A stretch of 64,000 nt of DNA from Amycolatopsis deserti (GCF_014653945.1 NZ_BNAU01000004.1:186001-250000); one strand, 5' to 3'; counted from the first letter of the stretch, positions 51,754-63,751 are shown. Translations and numbers: made by a program. Notes: generated from the letters alone by a model not told the origin.

Positions 51754-52896
51754 GTGACTACCTCAGCGCCCGTTGCGAACAACACTGAACCGGACGACGG
51801 GTTCAAGCCCGGGCTGGAAGGCGTGGTCGCCTTCCGCACCCAGATCGCCGAGCCGGACCGCGACGGCGGCGCGCTGCGCTACCGCGGCGTGGACATCGAG
51901 GACCTGGCGGGCAAGGTCAGCTTCGGCGACGTGTGGGGCCTGCTGGTCGACGGCCGGTTCGGCGACGGCCTGCCGCCCGCCGAGCCGTTCCCGATCCCCG
52001 TGCACACCGGCGACGTCCGGGTGGACGCGCAGGCCGCGCTCGCGATGGTCGCGCCGATCTGGGGGTTCCGCCCGCTGCTGGACATCAGCGACGAGGAGGC
52101 GCGGGACAACCTGGCCCGCGCGTCGGTGATGGCGCTGTCGTACGTGGCGCAGTCCGCGCGCGGGGTCGGGGTGCCTGCCGTGCCGCAGTCCCGGGTCGAC
52201 CAGGGGCAGACGATCACCGAGCGGTTCATGATCCGCTGGCGCGGCGAGCCGGACCCGGCGCACGTCAAGGCCGTGGACGCGTACTGGGTTTCGGCGGCGG
52301 AGCACGGGCTGAACGCGTCGACGTTCACCGCGCGGGTGATCGCCTCGACCGGTGCGGATGTGGCGGCGTCGCTGTCGGGCGCGATCGGCGCGATGTCCGG
52401 GCCGCTGCACGGCGGGGCGCCCGCGCGGGTGCTGCCGATGATCGAGGCGGTCGAGAAGGAGGGCGACGCGCGGAAGGTCGTCAAGGGGATCCTGGACCGC
52501 AAGGAGCGGTTGATGGGCTTCGGGCACCGGGTGTACCGGGCCGAGGACCCGCGGGCCCGCGTGCTGCGGCGGACGTGCCGGGAGCTGGGCGCCGAGCGGT
52601 ACGAGGTGGCTGCGGCGTTGGAGCAGGCCGCGCTGGCGGAGCTGCGGGAGCGCCGGCCGGACCGCGCGATCGAGACGAACGTGGAGTTCTGGGCGGCGGT
52701 GATCCTGGACTTCGCGCAGGTCCCGACGCGCATGATGCCGGCGATGTTCACGTCGGCGCGCACCGCGGGCTGGGCGGCGCACATCCTGGAGCAGAAGCAG
52801 ACCGGCCGGCTGGTCCGCCCCTCGGCGAGCTACGTCGGGCCGGGCCCGCGAGCGCCCGAGGAGGTCGAGGGCTGGTCGGCGGTCAAGCCGCTGTAG
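51754..52896 (+). CDS. Citrate synthase 2 (second citrate synthase)
   Basis: A 380-residue citrate synthase of the shorter actinobacterial type II form. It has GFKPGLEGVVAFRTQIAEP, ALRYRGVDIEDLA, a catalytic His in GPLHGGAPARVL, the MGFGHRVYRAEDPRA segment and a catalytic Asp region in IETNVEFWAAVILD (Glu replaces the usual Asp neighbourhood; the active Asp assignment needs an alignment). The GTG at 51754 is chosen over an upstream ATG at 51730 because AAAGG lies 9 bp before it and the extra residues are leader-like. It may be a 2-methylcitrate synthase instead. A terminator follows. Confidence 0.88.
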   Translation: MTTSAPVANNTEPDDGFKPGLEGVVAFRTQIAEPDRDGGALRYRGVDIEDLAGKVSFGDVWGLLVDGRFGDGLPPAEPFPIPVHTGDVRVDAQAALAMVAPIWGFRPLLDISDEEARDNLARASVMALSYVAQSARGVGVPAVPQSRVDQGQTITERFMIRWRGEPDPAHVKAVDAYWVSAAEHGLNASTFTARVIASTGADVAASLSGAIGAMSGPLHGGAPARVLPMIEAVEKEGDARKVVKGILDRKERLMGFGHRVYRAEDPRARVLRRTCRELGAERYEVAAALEQAALAELRERRPDRAIETNVEFWAAVILDFAQVPTRMMPAMFTSARTAGWAAHILEQKQTGRLVRPSASYVGPGPRAPEEVEGWSAVKPL

Positions 52897-52914
52897 GTGG
52901 TTTTTGCTTGGCAG

Positions 52915-52945
52915 GCCCCGGAACCGGTGCTGGTTCCGGGGCTTT
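52915..52945 (+). terminator. Intrinsic terminator of citrate synthase 2
   Basis: GCCCCGGAACC (52915-52925) pairs perfectly with GGTTCCGGGGC (52932-52942) around a 6-base loop, followed by TTTGT. Confidence 0.9.
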
Positions 52946-53125
52946 GTCGTCATCCGGCGGCGCACTCCTCGACCGACTGGCCGGTGCGGGCGCAGTACTC
53001 GGCGTAGGTTTCACCATTGGCGTCCCGCTGACCGGCGCGCTGCTCGCTCTCCGTGTTGCAGCGCTGGTGAGCCGTGCGCCCGCCAGCAAGATCGCGGCGG
53101 CCGCTGGACGACCAGCGTCGCCGAG

Positions 53126-53428
53126 GTGATCGTCCTCCTCGCCTTCGCCGTCCGCGCCGCCGTCCTGCCGGACTGGGCACACCGCCTGCGCCACGGCTAC
53201 GGCTTCCTGCGCGAGCAGACCACCGACTTCCTCGGCCAGGCCCAGCGCCAGGGCCACATCCGCGACGACCTGGACGCGGAACGGCTGGCCGACATCGTCA
53301 TGGCCCTCACCGACGGCTTCGCCCAGCACCTGCTCCAGGCCGAGCCCGGCTCGGAGTTGCGCCGCCGCCTGCTCGGCTCCCTCGAGCTCGCCCTCACTGA
53401 GCTGCTCACGCCGCGCGCGGCAGAATGA
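53126..53428 (+). pseudogene. TetR-family remnant lacking the DNA-binding domain
   Basis: The last about 100 residues (from a GTG) read like a TetR C-terminal ligand domain: VIVLLAFAVRAAVLPDWAHR, GYGFLREQTTDFLGQAQRQG, ADIVMALTDGFAQHLLQAEP. No helix-turn-helix region precedes it in any frame; the upstream 180 bp give only basic low-complexity translation. This looks like a 5'-deleted regulator gene. A real short protein from the GTG cannot be excluded. The serine-hydrolase gene starts 4 bp after its stop, so it may originally have been the regulator of that gene. Confidence 0.6.
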
Positions 53429-57025
<3,597 letters not shown>

Positions 57026-57187
57026 CGCGCAATCCTCGCGGATCCTGATCACCGCGGTGCCGCCCGGGTGGCCGAACGGGTGGACTTGCTGCAAGATCAA
57101 CCAAAAAGTGTCGGCGCGCCTGCCCCGTCAAGCGGACGCGCCGACCTACCGTGAACACCCGAAGGTGAAGTCAGGAGGAGGCAGCGG

Positions 57188-57961
57188 ATGCGGACGCTGA
57201 GGGTGGTCGGGCTGCACGAGGACGGTAAGTCCATCGTGTGCGAAGACCCGGCGCGGCGCGAGCGTTTCCTCCTGCCCGCCGATGAGAAGCTGCGCGCGGC
57301 CGTCCGGGGCGATGTTCCGAGGCTCGGGCAGATCGAAATCGAGACGGAGAGCCAGATGCGACCACGCGAGATCCAGGCCCGGATCCGGGCCGGCGAGTCG
57401 GTGCAGCAGGTCGCGGACACCGCCGGGGTGGCGGTGGAGCGGGTGGAGCGGTTCGCGTACCCGGTGCTGCTGGAGCGGTCCCGGACCGCCGAGCTGGCGC
57501 AGTCGGCGCACCCGGTCCGCGAGGACGGGCCGGACGTGCGCACGCTCGGCGAGATCGTGGCCTACGCGTTCGGCGTGCGGGGCCAGGACTACTCGCAGGC
57601 CACGTGGGACGCCTGGCGCGGCGACGACGGCCGGTGGATCGTGGCGCTCCGGTGGACCGCGGGGCGCTCGGACAACGCCGCGCACTGGCAGTTCTCGGCC
57701 GGGGCGCACGGCGGAACGGTCACGGCGCTGGACGAGCACGCCGAGGACCTGCTGGACCCGCACCGCACGCCGCGGACGCTGCGCGCGGTGGAGGCGGAGG
57801 TGGAGCCGGAGCCGGTCGCGGAGGAGCCGGCGCAGCCCACGCTGGACATCGACGCCCAACCGGACCCGAGCGCCGCCAAGCCGAAGCCGAAGAAGAAGTC
57901 CCACCCGGCCGTGCCGGCCTGGGAAGACGTGCTGCTGGGAGTCCGCAGCCAACGCGGCTGA
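57188..57961 (+). CDS. sepH: Septation protein SepH
   Basis: A 257-residue protein. Residues 1-60 (MRTLRVVGLHEDGKSIVCED) and the helix-turn-helix-like REIQARIRAGESVQQVADTA at 60-85 give the DUF3071/SepH N-terminal domain. An acidic Pro-rich linker and a lysine-rich C-terminus (KPKPKKKSHPAVPAWEDVLL) follow. SepH binds FtsZ and promotes assembly of the division ring in actinobacteria. ATG with AGGAGGCAGCGG before it. Ends before a long hairpin. Confidence 0.93.
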   Translation: MRTLRVVGLHEDGKSIVCEDPARRERFLLPADEKLRAAVRGDVPRLGQIEIETESQMRPREIQARIRAGESVQQVADTAGVAVERVERFAYPVLLERSRTAELAQSAHPVREDGPDVRTLGEIVAYAFGVRGQDYSQATWDAWRGDDGRWIVALRWTAGRSDNAAHWQFSAGAHGGTVTALDEHAEDLLDPHRTPRTLRAVEAEVEPEPVAEEPAQPTLDIDAQPDPSAAKPKPKKKSHPAVPAWEDVLLGVRSQRG

Positions 57962-57986
57962 GCGGCGCCCTGAACACAGGTAGCTG

Positions 57987-58038
57987 GGTGGTCATCCCGT
58001 CGCCTGACACCGCACCGGAAGGCGACGGGATGACCACC
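57987..58038. terminator. Perfect 18-bp hairpin between convergent sepH and membrane-protein genes
   Basis: GGTGGTCATCCCGTCGCC (57987-58004) and GGCGACGGGATGACCACC (58021-58038) pair perfectly around a 16-base loop. It lies between two convergent stops. There is no T-run. Arm length beyond the needs of a terminator leaves other roles open. Confidence 0.7.
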
Positions 58039-58060
58039 AAGCTTTGGGCAGGCGAAGAAC

Positions 58061-58567
58061 TCACCGCGGCACCGGCCCCACATCCGACCGCCGCCCCGGC
58101 GCCAGCGCAGCGTGCCGCTGCCCCGGCCCCTCCCCGGAGCGCGACGCCAGCCAATCCGCCACCAGCCCGGTCCCCGCGGCGTAAACGCCCTTGTGCGCCA
58201 GGTCGATCACCAGCTCGCGGCGCGGCCAGGTCCACGGCGGGGCCCCCACGCCGGTCGCGTTTTCCAGCGTCTGGTCGTTCGTCAGTCGCACCACCCAGAA
58301 CATCGCCGACGCCCACGGGCCCCGCAGCCCGGCCGTCGCCATCACGCCGCGCAGCGCGCCGAGCAGCACGCCCTGCCCGAAGTGCATCGCCAGGTTCACC
58401 GACCGCCGCGGCCGGTCCGGCGGGCCCACCAGCCGCGACAGGGTCCGCCCCGGCACGTACGAGTCCGGCCGCCCGGTGAACCGCTGCTCGGCCTTCTCCA
58501 CCGCCGTCATCGCCAGCACGCCCGCCAGCCCGGCGACCGCACCCTGCGCTACCGCTCGCGCCCACAT
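58061..58567 (-). CDS. Small membrane-associated protein of unknown function
   Basis: A 168-residue protein. It has an N-terminal hydrophobic helix (VAQGAVAGLAGVLAMTAVEK), a second weak one around 68-85 (GQGVLLGALRGVMATAGL), the conserved-looking GRPDSYVPGRTLSRLVGPPD loop and ELVIDLAHKGVYAAGTGLVADWL. It belongs to no family I recognise. ATG start. The C-terminal 20 residues are Arg/Gly/Pro-rich. Probably an inner-membrane protein. Confidence 0.75.
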   Translation of the reverse strand: MWARAVAQGAVAGLAGVLAMTAVEKAEQRFTGRPDSYVPGRTLSRLVGPPDRPRRSVNLAMHFGQGVLLGALRGVMATAGLRGPWASAMFWVVRLTNDQTLENATGVGAPPWTWPRRELVIDLAHKGVYAAGTGLVADWLASRSGEGPGQRHAALAPGRRSDVGPVPR

Positions 58568-58672
58568 GCGGGCACGGCTACCCGCACCACCCGAATCGAA
58601 TCACCGCACAGGCGATCAGCACGGGCGGGATCGTCGACCGCCGCCGTGGCTCGCCGCACCAGGCACCGCTGG

Positions 58673-59026
58673 TCAGTCCTCCAGCTGGGCGGCCAGTGAC
58701 TTCGGCGCCACGGTCCGGTAGGCCTCCCGCACCACGGCCCGCACCTCGGTCCAGTCCACCGGCACGTCGAGGTACACCCCGAGCCACCCGCGGTGCCCGA
58801 CGTAGGGCGGCCGGAAGAACCGGTCCGGCTCGGCCGCCACCATCTCCTCCTGCGCACCCGGCGGCGCGGCGCACCAGAACGCCACCCGGTCGTCGTGGTG
58901 GTGGTCGGCGTACATCACGAAACTCTTCCGGCCCCGGACGAACCACGTCGGCTCCCCGTGGCTGAGCCGCTCCTCCACCTCCGGCAGCGCCAGGCAGATC
59001 TCACGCAGCGGCGAGAGCGGGTCCAT
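58673..59026 (-). CDS. MmcQ/YjbR family protein
   Basis: A 117-residue small protein with the family arrangement: LREICLALPEVEERLSHGEP, TWFVRGRKSFVMYADHHHDD, RFFRPPYVGHRGWLGVYLDV and a final VREAYRTVAPKSLAAQL. The fold is a double-wing DNA-binding-like one, but molecular function is not established. ATG overlaps the stop of the upstream gene by one base (TGATG). Leftward gene block with DUF2537 and TrmH genes. Confidence 0.9.
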   Translation of the reverse strand: MDPLSPLREICLALPEVEERLSHGEPTWFVRGRKSFVMYADHHHDDRVAFWCAAPPGAQEEMVAAEPDRFFRPPYVGHRGWLGVYLDVPVDWTEVRAVVREAYRTVAPKSLAAQLED

Positions 59027-59622
59027 CAGAACACGACGGCCAGCACGCCGAACCAGGACAACACGATCCCGGCCGCCGCGCCCAGCGCGACCCACCGGAT
59101 GATCGGCAGCTTCCGCGCCAGCCACAGCGACGGGGCGATCCCGGCGGTGACCACGACGGCCGCGAGCAGCACCAGCCACCCGGCGGTCTCCGCGGCCAGC
59201 GCGATCGCGAGCGCCATCATCGCGACGATCACCACCGCCGCCACGAACGCGGCGACCACCAGCCCGGTCGCCCACGGCGTCGGCTCGTCACCCACCCCGG
59301 CGAACAGCCGCCGGGGCGGCTCGGTCCGCGGCGGCGGCGGCACGACAATCTGCTCACCCGTCACCGGGTCGACGTAGTGCACCGGCGTGCCCATCACCCC
59401 GGCCACCCGCGACGCCAGCTGCTGCCCGCGCCGGGACACCACGGCCGCGGCCTCGGTCGGGTCGCTCGACGACCGCCGCAGCGCGGCCGCGACCTGCGCC
59501 CACTCGTGCAGCGCGTCGGCCAGGTCGACACCAAGCGCGAGGCTGTGGGGGTCGATTTCGCGCGTGTACACGTCGCCGTGCCCCTTGAGCACGGCGCGGT
59601 CGCCGCGGACCCGCAATTCCAC
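59026..59622 (-). CDS. DUF2537-type membrane protein
   Basis: A 198-residue protein. The N-terminal half is soluble (VELRVRGDRAVLKG, TREIDPHSLALGVDLADALH), containing the family's short beta/helix unit, and the C-terminal half has three or four transmembrane helices (TGLVVAAFVAAVVIVAMMAL, WLVLLAAVVVTAGI, WVALGAAAGIVLSWFGVLAV). Function unknown. GTG start at 59622 chosen because the first residues then match the expected ELRVRGDRA start; the open frame upstream is a shadow. Co-translated with the MmcQ-like gene. Confidence 0.8.
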   Translation of the reverse strand: MELRVRGDRAVLKGHGDVYTREIDPHSLALGVDLADALHEWAQVAAALRRSSSDPTEAAAVVSRRGQQLASRVAGVMGTPVHYVDPVTGEQIVVPPPPRTEPPRRLFAGVGDEPTPWATGLVVAAFVAAVVIVAMMALAIALAAETAGWLVLLAAVVVTAGIAPSLWLARKLPIIRWVALGAAAGIVLSWFGVLAVVF

Positions 59623-59657
59623 GCATGCACCTTTCCGGCCGTCACGCCAGGACGTCG

Positions 59658-60467
59658 TCAATTTACCGCCGCGGCGAGCTCGTAGAAGGCCACCGCCGCG
59701 GCCGTGGCCACATTGAGCGAGTCGACGCCCTCGCTCATCGGGATCCGCACCGCGACATCGGCACTCGCCAGCGCCTCCGCGGTCAGCCCGGGCCCCTCCG
59801 ACCCGAGCAGCAGAGCCGTGCGGCCGCCACCCGCAGCCACCTCGCGCAGCGTCCGCGAATCCGCCCGCGGCGTCAGCGCCGCCACCCGGAACCCGGCCGC
59901 CCGCACCCGCTCCAGCCCGGACGGCCACGGCGTCAGCGCGGCGAACGGCACCCGCAGCACGTTGCCCATCGACACCCGCACGCTCCGCCGGTACAGCGGG
60001 TCCGCGCAGCCGGCGCCGAGCAGCACCCCGTCCACCCCGAGCGCGGCCGCGTTGCGGAACAGCGCGCCGATGTTCTCGTGGTCGCCGACACCCTCCAGGA
60101 TCGCGATCACCCGCGCCCGCGCGAGGATCTCGTCGGCGTCCGGCTGCGGCGCGCGGTCGGCCACCGCCAGCACGCCGCGGTTGAGGTGGAACCCGACGAC
60201 CTTCGCCATCACCTCGGCCGAAGTGACGTACGCCGGCACCGGCACGTCCGCCAGATCGGGCGCGAGCTCGGCGATCCGCCGCTCGACCCCCAGCAGCGCC
60301 CGCGGCGGGTAGGCTGACGCGAGCAGGCGCCGGACCACCACGGTTCCCTCGGCGATCACCAGGCCGCGCCCGCCGGGCCGGTCCGGTCGCCGGTCGGCCG
60401 TGGAGAGGTCCCGGAAGTCGTCGAGCCTGGGATCACCCTCGTCTTCGGTTCGCACGATGAGCGCCAC
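59658..60467 (-). CDS. SpoU/TrmH-family RNA 2'-O-methyltransferase
   Basis: A 269-residue SPOUT methyltransferase. The N-terminal RNA-binding domain is small (GLVIAEGTVVVRRLLASAYP), and the catalytic knot domain has NIGALFRNAAALGVDGVLL, LGSEGPGLTAEAL and the SpoU motif SLNVATAAAVAFYELA. It methylates a ribose in rRNA or tRNA with S-adenosylmethionine. GTG start (MALIVRTEDEGD). The target base is unknown. It lies 35 bp before the DUF2537 gene. Confidence 0.93.
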   Translation of the reverse strand: MALIVRTEDEGDPRLDDFRDLSTADRRPDRPGGRGLVIAEGTVVVRRLLASAYPPRALLGVERRIAELAPDLADVPVPAYVTSAEVMAKVVGFHLNRGVLAVADRAPQPDADEILARARVIAILEGVGDHENIGALFRNAAALGVDGVLLGAGCADPLYRRSVRVSMGNVLRVPFAALTPWPSGLERVRAAGFRVAALTPRADSRTLREVAAGGGRTALLLGSEGPGLTAEALASADVAVRIPMSEGVDSLNVATAAAVAFYELAAAVN

Positions 60468-60666
60468 GGCATGAAGTCTGCGGCTTCGGGGTAGATCCTC
60501 CGTCGTCGGGGTGGGTGCTCCGAACGAGCTGAGTACCCCTGGGCCGAACGGAGCAGTGTGACGCGGAGTGCAGCACGTCACCGCGAGGCCAACCGTTTTG
60601 GCCGATGACCGGCGGCGATCGTTGTGCGACCGTTGGCGGCCGGAACACCACAGAAGCAGGGATGGC

Positions 60667-62169
60667 ATGGGCAAGGACGTGTCGGCGGACAGCTTCAGCC
60701 CCCGGGACCGGGCGCGGTACCGGCACAAGCTCCAGCGGTGCCTGGACACGCTGGCCCGGATGCTCGCCGACGACGGCTTCTCGTTCCCGCGAAGACACAT
60801 CGGACTCGAGGTCGAACTGAACCTCGTGGACGATCGGCTGCGGCCGTCCATGTCCAACAGCGCGGTACTGGAGGCGTTGGACAGCGAGTCCTTCACCACC
60901 GAGCTGTCGCAGCACAACATCGAGCTGAACGTGCCGCCGCGCCCGCTCGCCGGCAAGTCCGCGATCGAGCTGGAGCACGACCTGATCGGCTACCTGGGCG
61001 AGGCCGACCGGAACGCGACCGCGGCCGGCGCGCGGCTGGCCGTCATCGGCATCCTGCCGACGCTCACCCAGGACCACTTCGACCAGAAGTGGATCACCAA
61101 CAACACCCGCTACACCCTGCTCAACGACCAGATCTTCGCCGCCCGCGGGGAGAACATGACGCTGTCCATGGACGGCGCCCCGCTGGGCGGGCACAACCCG
61201 GAGCGGTTGCGCACCTACTCCGAGTCGATCCTGCCCGAGGCCGCGTGCACGTCCGTGCAGCTGCACGTCCAGGTCGCGCCGGAGGAGTTCGCCACGCACT
61301 GGAACGCCGCGCAGTGCCTGGCGGGCGTGCAGGTGGCGGTCGGCGCGAACTCGCCGTTCCTGCTCGGCAAGGCGCTGTGGCACGAAACCCGCATCCCGCT
61401 GTTCCTGCAGGCCACCGACACCCGGCCGGAGGAGCTGCGCAACCAGGGCGTGCGGCCGCGGGTGTGGTTCGGCGAGCGGTGGATCACCTCGATCTTCGAC
61501 CTGTTCGAGGAGAACGTCCGCTACTTCCCGGGCCTGCTGCCGGAGACCGACAGCGAGGACCCGCTGGACGCGCTCGAGGCCGGGCAGGCGCCGAAGCTCA
61601 CCGAGCTGATGCTGCACAACGGGACCGTGTGGCGCTGGAACCGCCCGGTGTACGACGTGGTGGACGGCAAACCGCACCTGCGCGTGGAGAACCGCGTCCT
61701 GCCGGCCGGGCCGACGGTGCTCGACATGATGGCGAACGCGGCGTTCTTCTACGGCGCGCAACGGGCCCTGGCCGAGGCCGAGCGTCCGGTGTGGACACAG
61801 ATGTCGTTCCAGGCGGCCGAGGAGAACCTCTACGCCGGCGCGCGCAACGGGTTCGACGCCCAGCTCTACTGGCCGGGCCAGGGCTGGGTGCCGCCGGACG
61901 AACTGGTGCTGCGCGTGCTGCTGCCGCTCGCGGTCGAGGGGCTGCGCAGCGCCGACGTGTCCGAGGCGGCCATCGACCGCTACCTCGGCGTCATCGAGCA
62001 GCGCTGCCTGACCCGCCGCAACGGAGCGTGGTGGCAGCGGGCGACGGTCACCGAGGCGGAGGACCGCGGCGCCGACCGGGACACCGCGCTGAGCGCGATG
62101 CTGGGCCGCTACCTCGAGCTGAGCCGCGGCGGCGAGGCCGTGCACACCTGGCCGGTGGACACTGCGTGA
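60667..62169 (+). CDS. Glutamate-cysteine-ligase-family 2 carboxylate-amine ligase
   Basis: A 500-residue ATP-grasp-like GCS2 enzyme, with the acidic metal region HIGLEVELNLVDDRLRPSMS, SQHNIELNVPPRPLAG, LQLHVQVAPEE (preceded by ACTSV) and the late basic FLENRVLPAGP-like stretch HLRVENRVLPAGPT. Members ligate glutamate to cysteine or related amines. Because actinobacteria use mycothiol, glutathione synthesis is doubtful, and an ergothioneine-type or unknown gamma-glutamyl ligation is possible. ATG at 60667 (MGKDVSADSF). Stands alone; heme oxygenase follows behind its own promoter. Confidence 0.88.
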   Translation: MGKDVSADSFSPRDRARYRHKLQRCLDTLARMLADDGFSFPRRHIGLEVELNLVDDRLRPSMSNSAVLEALDSESFTTELSQHNIELNVPPRPLAGKSAIELEHDLIGYLGEADRNATAAGARLAVIGILPTLTQDHFDQKWITNNTRYTLLNDQIFAARGENMTLSMDGAPLGGHNPERLRTYSESILPEAACTSVQLHVQVAPEEFATHWNAAQCLAGVQVAVGANSPFLLGKALWHETRIPLFLQATDTRPEELRNQGVRPRVWFGERWITSIFDLFEENVRYFPGLLPETDSEDPLDALEAGQAPKLTELMLHNGTVWRWNRPVYDVVDGKPHLRVENRVLPAGPTVLDMMANAAFFYGAQRALAEAERPVWTQMSFQAAEENLYAGARNGFDAQLYWPGQGWVPPDELVLRVLLPLAVEGLRSADVSEAAIDRYLGVIEQRCLTRRNGAWWQRATVTEAEDRGADRDTALSAMLGRYLELSRGGEAVHTWPVDTA

Positions 62170-62203
62170 TCATGGCGGCTCTGTTCGGGTCAATCCGGCC
62201 TTG

Positions 62204-62222
62204 TTAGGGTAGCCTAAGTGAC
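62204..62222. promoter_or_regulatory. Candidate DtxR/IdeR iron box of the heme oxygenase gene
   Basis: TTAGGGTAGCCTAAGTGAC agrees at 14 of 19 positions with the known consensus TTAGGTTAGSCTAACCTAA, with both halves of the core (TTAGG.TAGCCTAA) kept. It lies about 24 bp upstream of the heme oxygenase ATG, a promoter position. Repression when iron is abundant is the expected effect. Confidence 0.65.
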
Positions 62223-62245
62223 GGATCTCGCTTACAGTGCCACTC

Positions 62246-62905
62246 ATGGCGGCTCCCCTCGCGGTTGACTCGGACCTGACCCAGACCCCGTTCTCGACCA
62301 CCCTGAGGGAGTCGACACGACGCGCCCACGACCGGGCGCACCACTCCCGGTACATGCGCGAGCTGTTCAACGGCGACCTGGACCTGAGCGAGTACGCGCG
62401 GCTGGCGGCCCAGTACTGGTTCATCTACCAGGCGATCGAGGAGGCCGCGGACGCCATGCGCCGCGACCCGGTCGGCGGCCGGTTCGTGTTCGACGAGCTG
62501 CGCCGCGTGCCCGCGCTGGCGGTCGACCTGGAGTTCCTCTACGGCGAGCGCTGGCGGGAGCGAGTCACGCCGGTCCCGGCGACCGAGGACTACGTGCGGC
62601 GCATCCGCTCGGTGGCCTTCGACTGGGCCGGCGGCTACGTCGCCCACCACTACACCCGCTACCTCGGCGACCTCGCCGGCGGACAGGCGGTGCGCAAGCT
62701 GCTGGCGAAGGCCCACGGCGTCGAGGGGCCGGGCGCGCTGTTCTACCACTTCGACGACATCGACAACGTCCCCGCGTTCCGGAAGCGGTACAAGGCGCTG
62801 CTCGACGGCACCCCGTGGACCGGGGCCGAGCGCGAGCGCATCGTCACCGAGACGCTGGTGGCGTTCGAGTTCAACATCGCGGTGCTCGACGACCTGGCCC
62901 AGTGA
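62246..62905 (+). CDS. Heme oxygenase (biliverdin-forming)
   Basis: A 219-residue heme-degrading enzyme. The N-terminal FSTTLRESTRRAHDRAHHSR carries the proximal-His region, and the distal helix is RYLGDLAGGQAVRKLLAKAH (the GDLxGG hinge over heme). It opens heme to biliverdin, CO and free iron. The ATG at 62246 is chosen (MAAPLAVDSD); a GTG 9 bp upstream is possible. The iron box just upstream fits iron-starvation control and supports a role in heme-iron use. sodA follows on the same strand. Confidence 0.93.
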   Translation: MAAPLAVDSDLTQTPFSTTLRESTRRAHDRAHHSRYMRELFNGDLDLSEYARLAAQYWFIYQAIEEAADAMRRDPVGGRFVFDELRRVPALAVDLEFLYGERWRERVTPVPATEDYVRRIRSVAFDWAGGYVAHHYTRYLGDLAGGQAVRKLLAKAHGVEGPGALFYHFDDIDNVPAFRKRYKALLDGTPWTGAERERIVTETLVAFEFNIAVLDDLAQ

Positions 62906-62921
62906 TCATCGGCACACCCCG

Positions 62922-62952
62922 TTGACCTCCATCTAGCTGGAGATTGCAGGGT
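62922..62952 (+). promoter_or_regulatory. MerR-type promoter upstream of sodA
   Basis: TTGACC (62922-62927), a 19-bp spacer containing the dyad CTCCA(N6)TGGAG (62927-62942), then CAGGGT (62947-62952) as -10. A 19-bp spacer with an internal dyad is the mark of MerR-family regulation, in which the activator shortens the DNA. The same design, with CAGGCT, occurs at 63752-63782. The expected start point, 7 nt after the -10, falls on the ATG at 62959. Confidence 0.55.
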
Positions 62953-62958
62953 TGGGGC

Positions 62959-63069
62959 ATGACCGGTTCCCGCAGTGCGGACAGCGGCTCCCCAGTTAGC
63001 TTCCCGCGCGCGCGAGGACTAGGTTTTGATACCGCAAGGGACTCTGCGTCAGACAAGAAGGAGGGCTGA
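62959..63069 (+). CDS. Possible 36-residue leader ORF overlapping the sodA start
   Basis: An ATG at 62959 opens a 36-codon frame (basic and Ser-rich, [10 protein letters not shown] start, ending KKEG) whose TGA shares its last base with the sodA ATG (TGATG). The frame contains the sodA ribosome site GAAGGAGGG. The MerR-type promoter just upstream would start transcription on its first base, so it would be a leaderless reading frame coupled to sodA. No homology is recognised and it may be coincidence. Confidence 0.35.
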   Translation: MTGSRSADSGSPVSFPRARGLGFDTARDSASDKKEG

Positions 63070-63689
63070 TGGCCCGCTACGAGCTTCCTGACCTCGACTA
63101 CGACTACGGCGCGCTCGCCCCGCACATCTCGGGTCAGATCAACGAGCTGCACCACAGCAAGCACCACGCGACCTACGTCAAGGGCGCCAACGACACCCTG
63201 GACAAGCTCGCCGAGGCTCGGGACAAGGGCGACTTCGGCTCGATCGTCGGCCTGGAGACCACGCTGGCGTTCAACCTGGCCGGGCACGCCAACCACGTGG
63301 TGTGGTGGAAGATCCTGTCCCCCGAAGGCGGCGACAAGCCGACCGGCGAGCTGGCCTCGGCGATCGACGAGGCGTTCGGCTCCTGGGACAAGTTCCAGGC
63401 GCAGTTCACCGCGGTCGCCACGACCATCCAGGGCAACGGCTGGGCCGCCCTGTCGTGGGACCCGGTGGGCAAGACGCTGATCACGCAGCAGCTGCGCGAC
63501 CACCACAACAACCTCATCCTGCCGACCGTGCCGATCCTGCTGGTCGACGTGTGGGAGCACGCCTTCTACCTCGACTACAAGAACGTCAAGGCGGACTACG
63601 TCAAGGCGCTGTGGAACGTCTACAACTGGGGCGAGATCAGCAAGCGCTTCGACAACGCCGTCTCCGGCGGCAACGGCCTGCTCCTCTGA
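63069..63689 (+). CDS. sodA: Superoxide dismutase (Mn/Fe family)
   Basis: A 206-residue enzyme. Metal ligands are expected at the His in [13 protein letters not shown], the His in [11 protein letters not shown], and Asp/His in [14 protein letters not shown]. The [13 protein letters not shown] segment belongs to the Mn/Fe family's outer sphere. Converts superoxide to oxygen and hydrogen peroxide in the cytosol. The start has a strong AGAAGGAGG. Its promoter region shows a MerR-type design, and a heme oxygenase gene precedes it, consistent with oxidative-stress and iron handling. Confidence 0.96.
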   Translation: MARYELPDLDYDYGALAPHISGQINELHHSKHHATYVKGANDTLDKLAEARDKGDFGSIVGLETTLAFNLAGHANHVVWWKILSPEGGDKPTGELASAIDEAFGSWDKFQAQFTAVATTIQGNGWAALSWDPVGKTLITQQLRDHHNNLILPTVPILLVDVWEHAFYLDYKNVKADYVKALWNVYNWGEISKRFDNAVSGGNGLLL

Positions 63690-63704
63690 GCTAGCCCGAT
63701 CGAG

Positions 63705-63748
63705 GGGTCCTTCCGCGCACCCGCGCGGACAGGGCCCTTCTTTTTTTC
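63705..63748 (+). terminator. Intrinsic terminator of sodA
   Basis: GGGTCCTTCCGCGC (63705-63718) pairs with GCGCGGACAGGGCCC (about 63723-63737) with small internal mismatches, followed by TTCTTTTTTT. It is the clearest T-run terminator in the window. Confidence 0.92.
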
Positions 63749-63751
63749 CGC

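Noticed and set aside
52950..53180. Minus-strand 76-codon frame ending GETYAEYCARTGQSVEECAAG
   Set aside because: The C-terminal 20 residues look faintly protein-like, but the N-terminal half is Arg-rich low complexity with no ribosome site. It overlaps the region of the TetR remnant. Not enough support for a gene.
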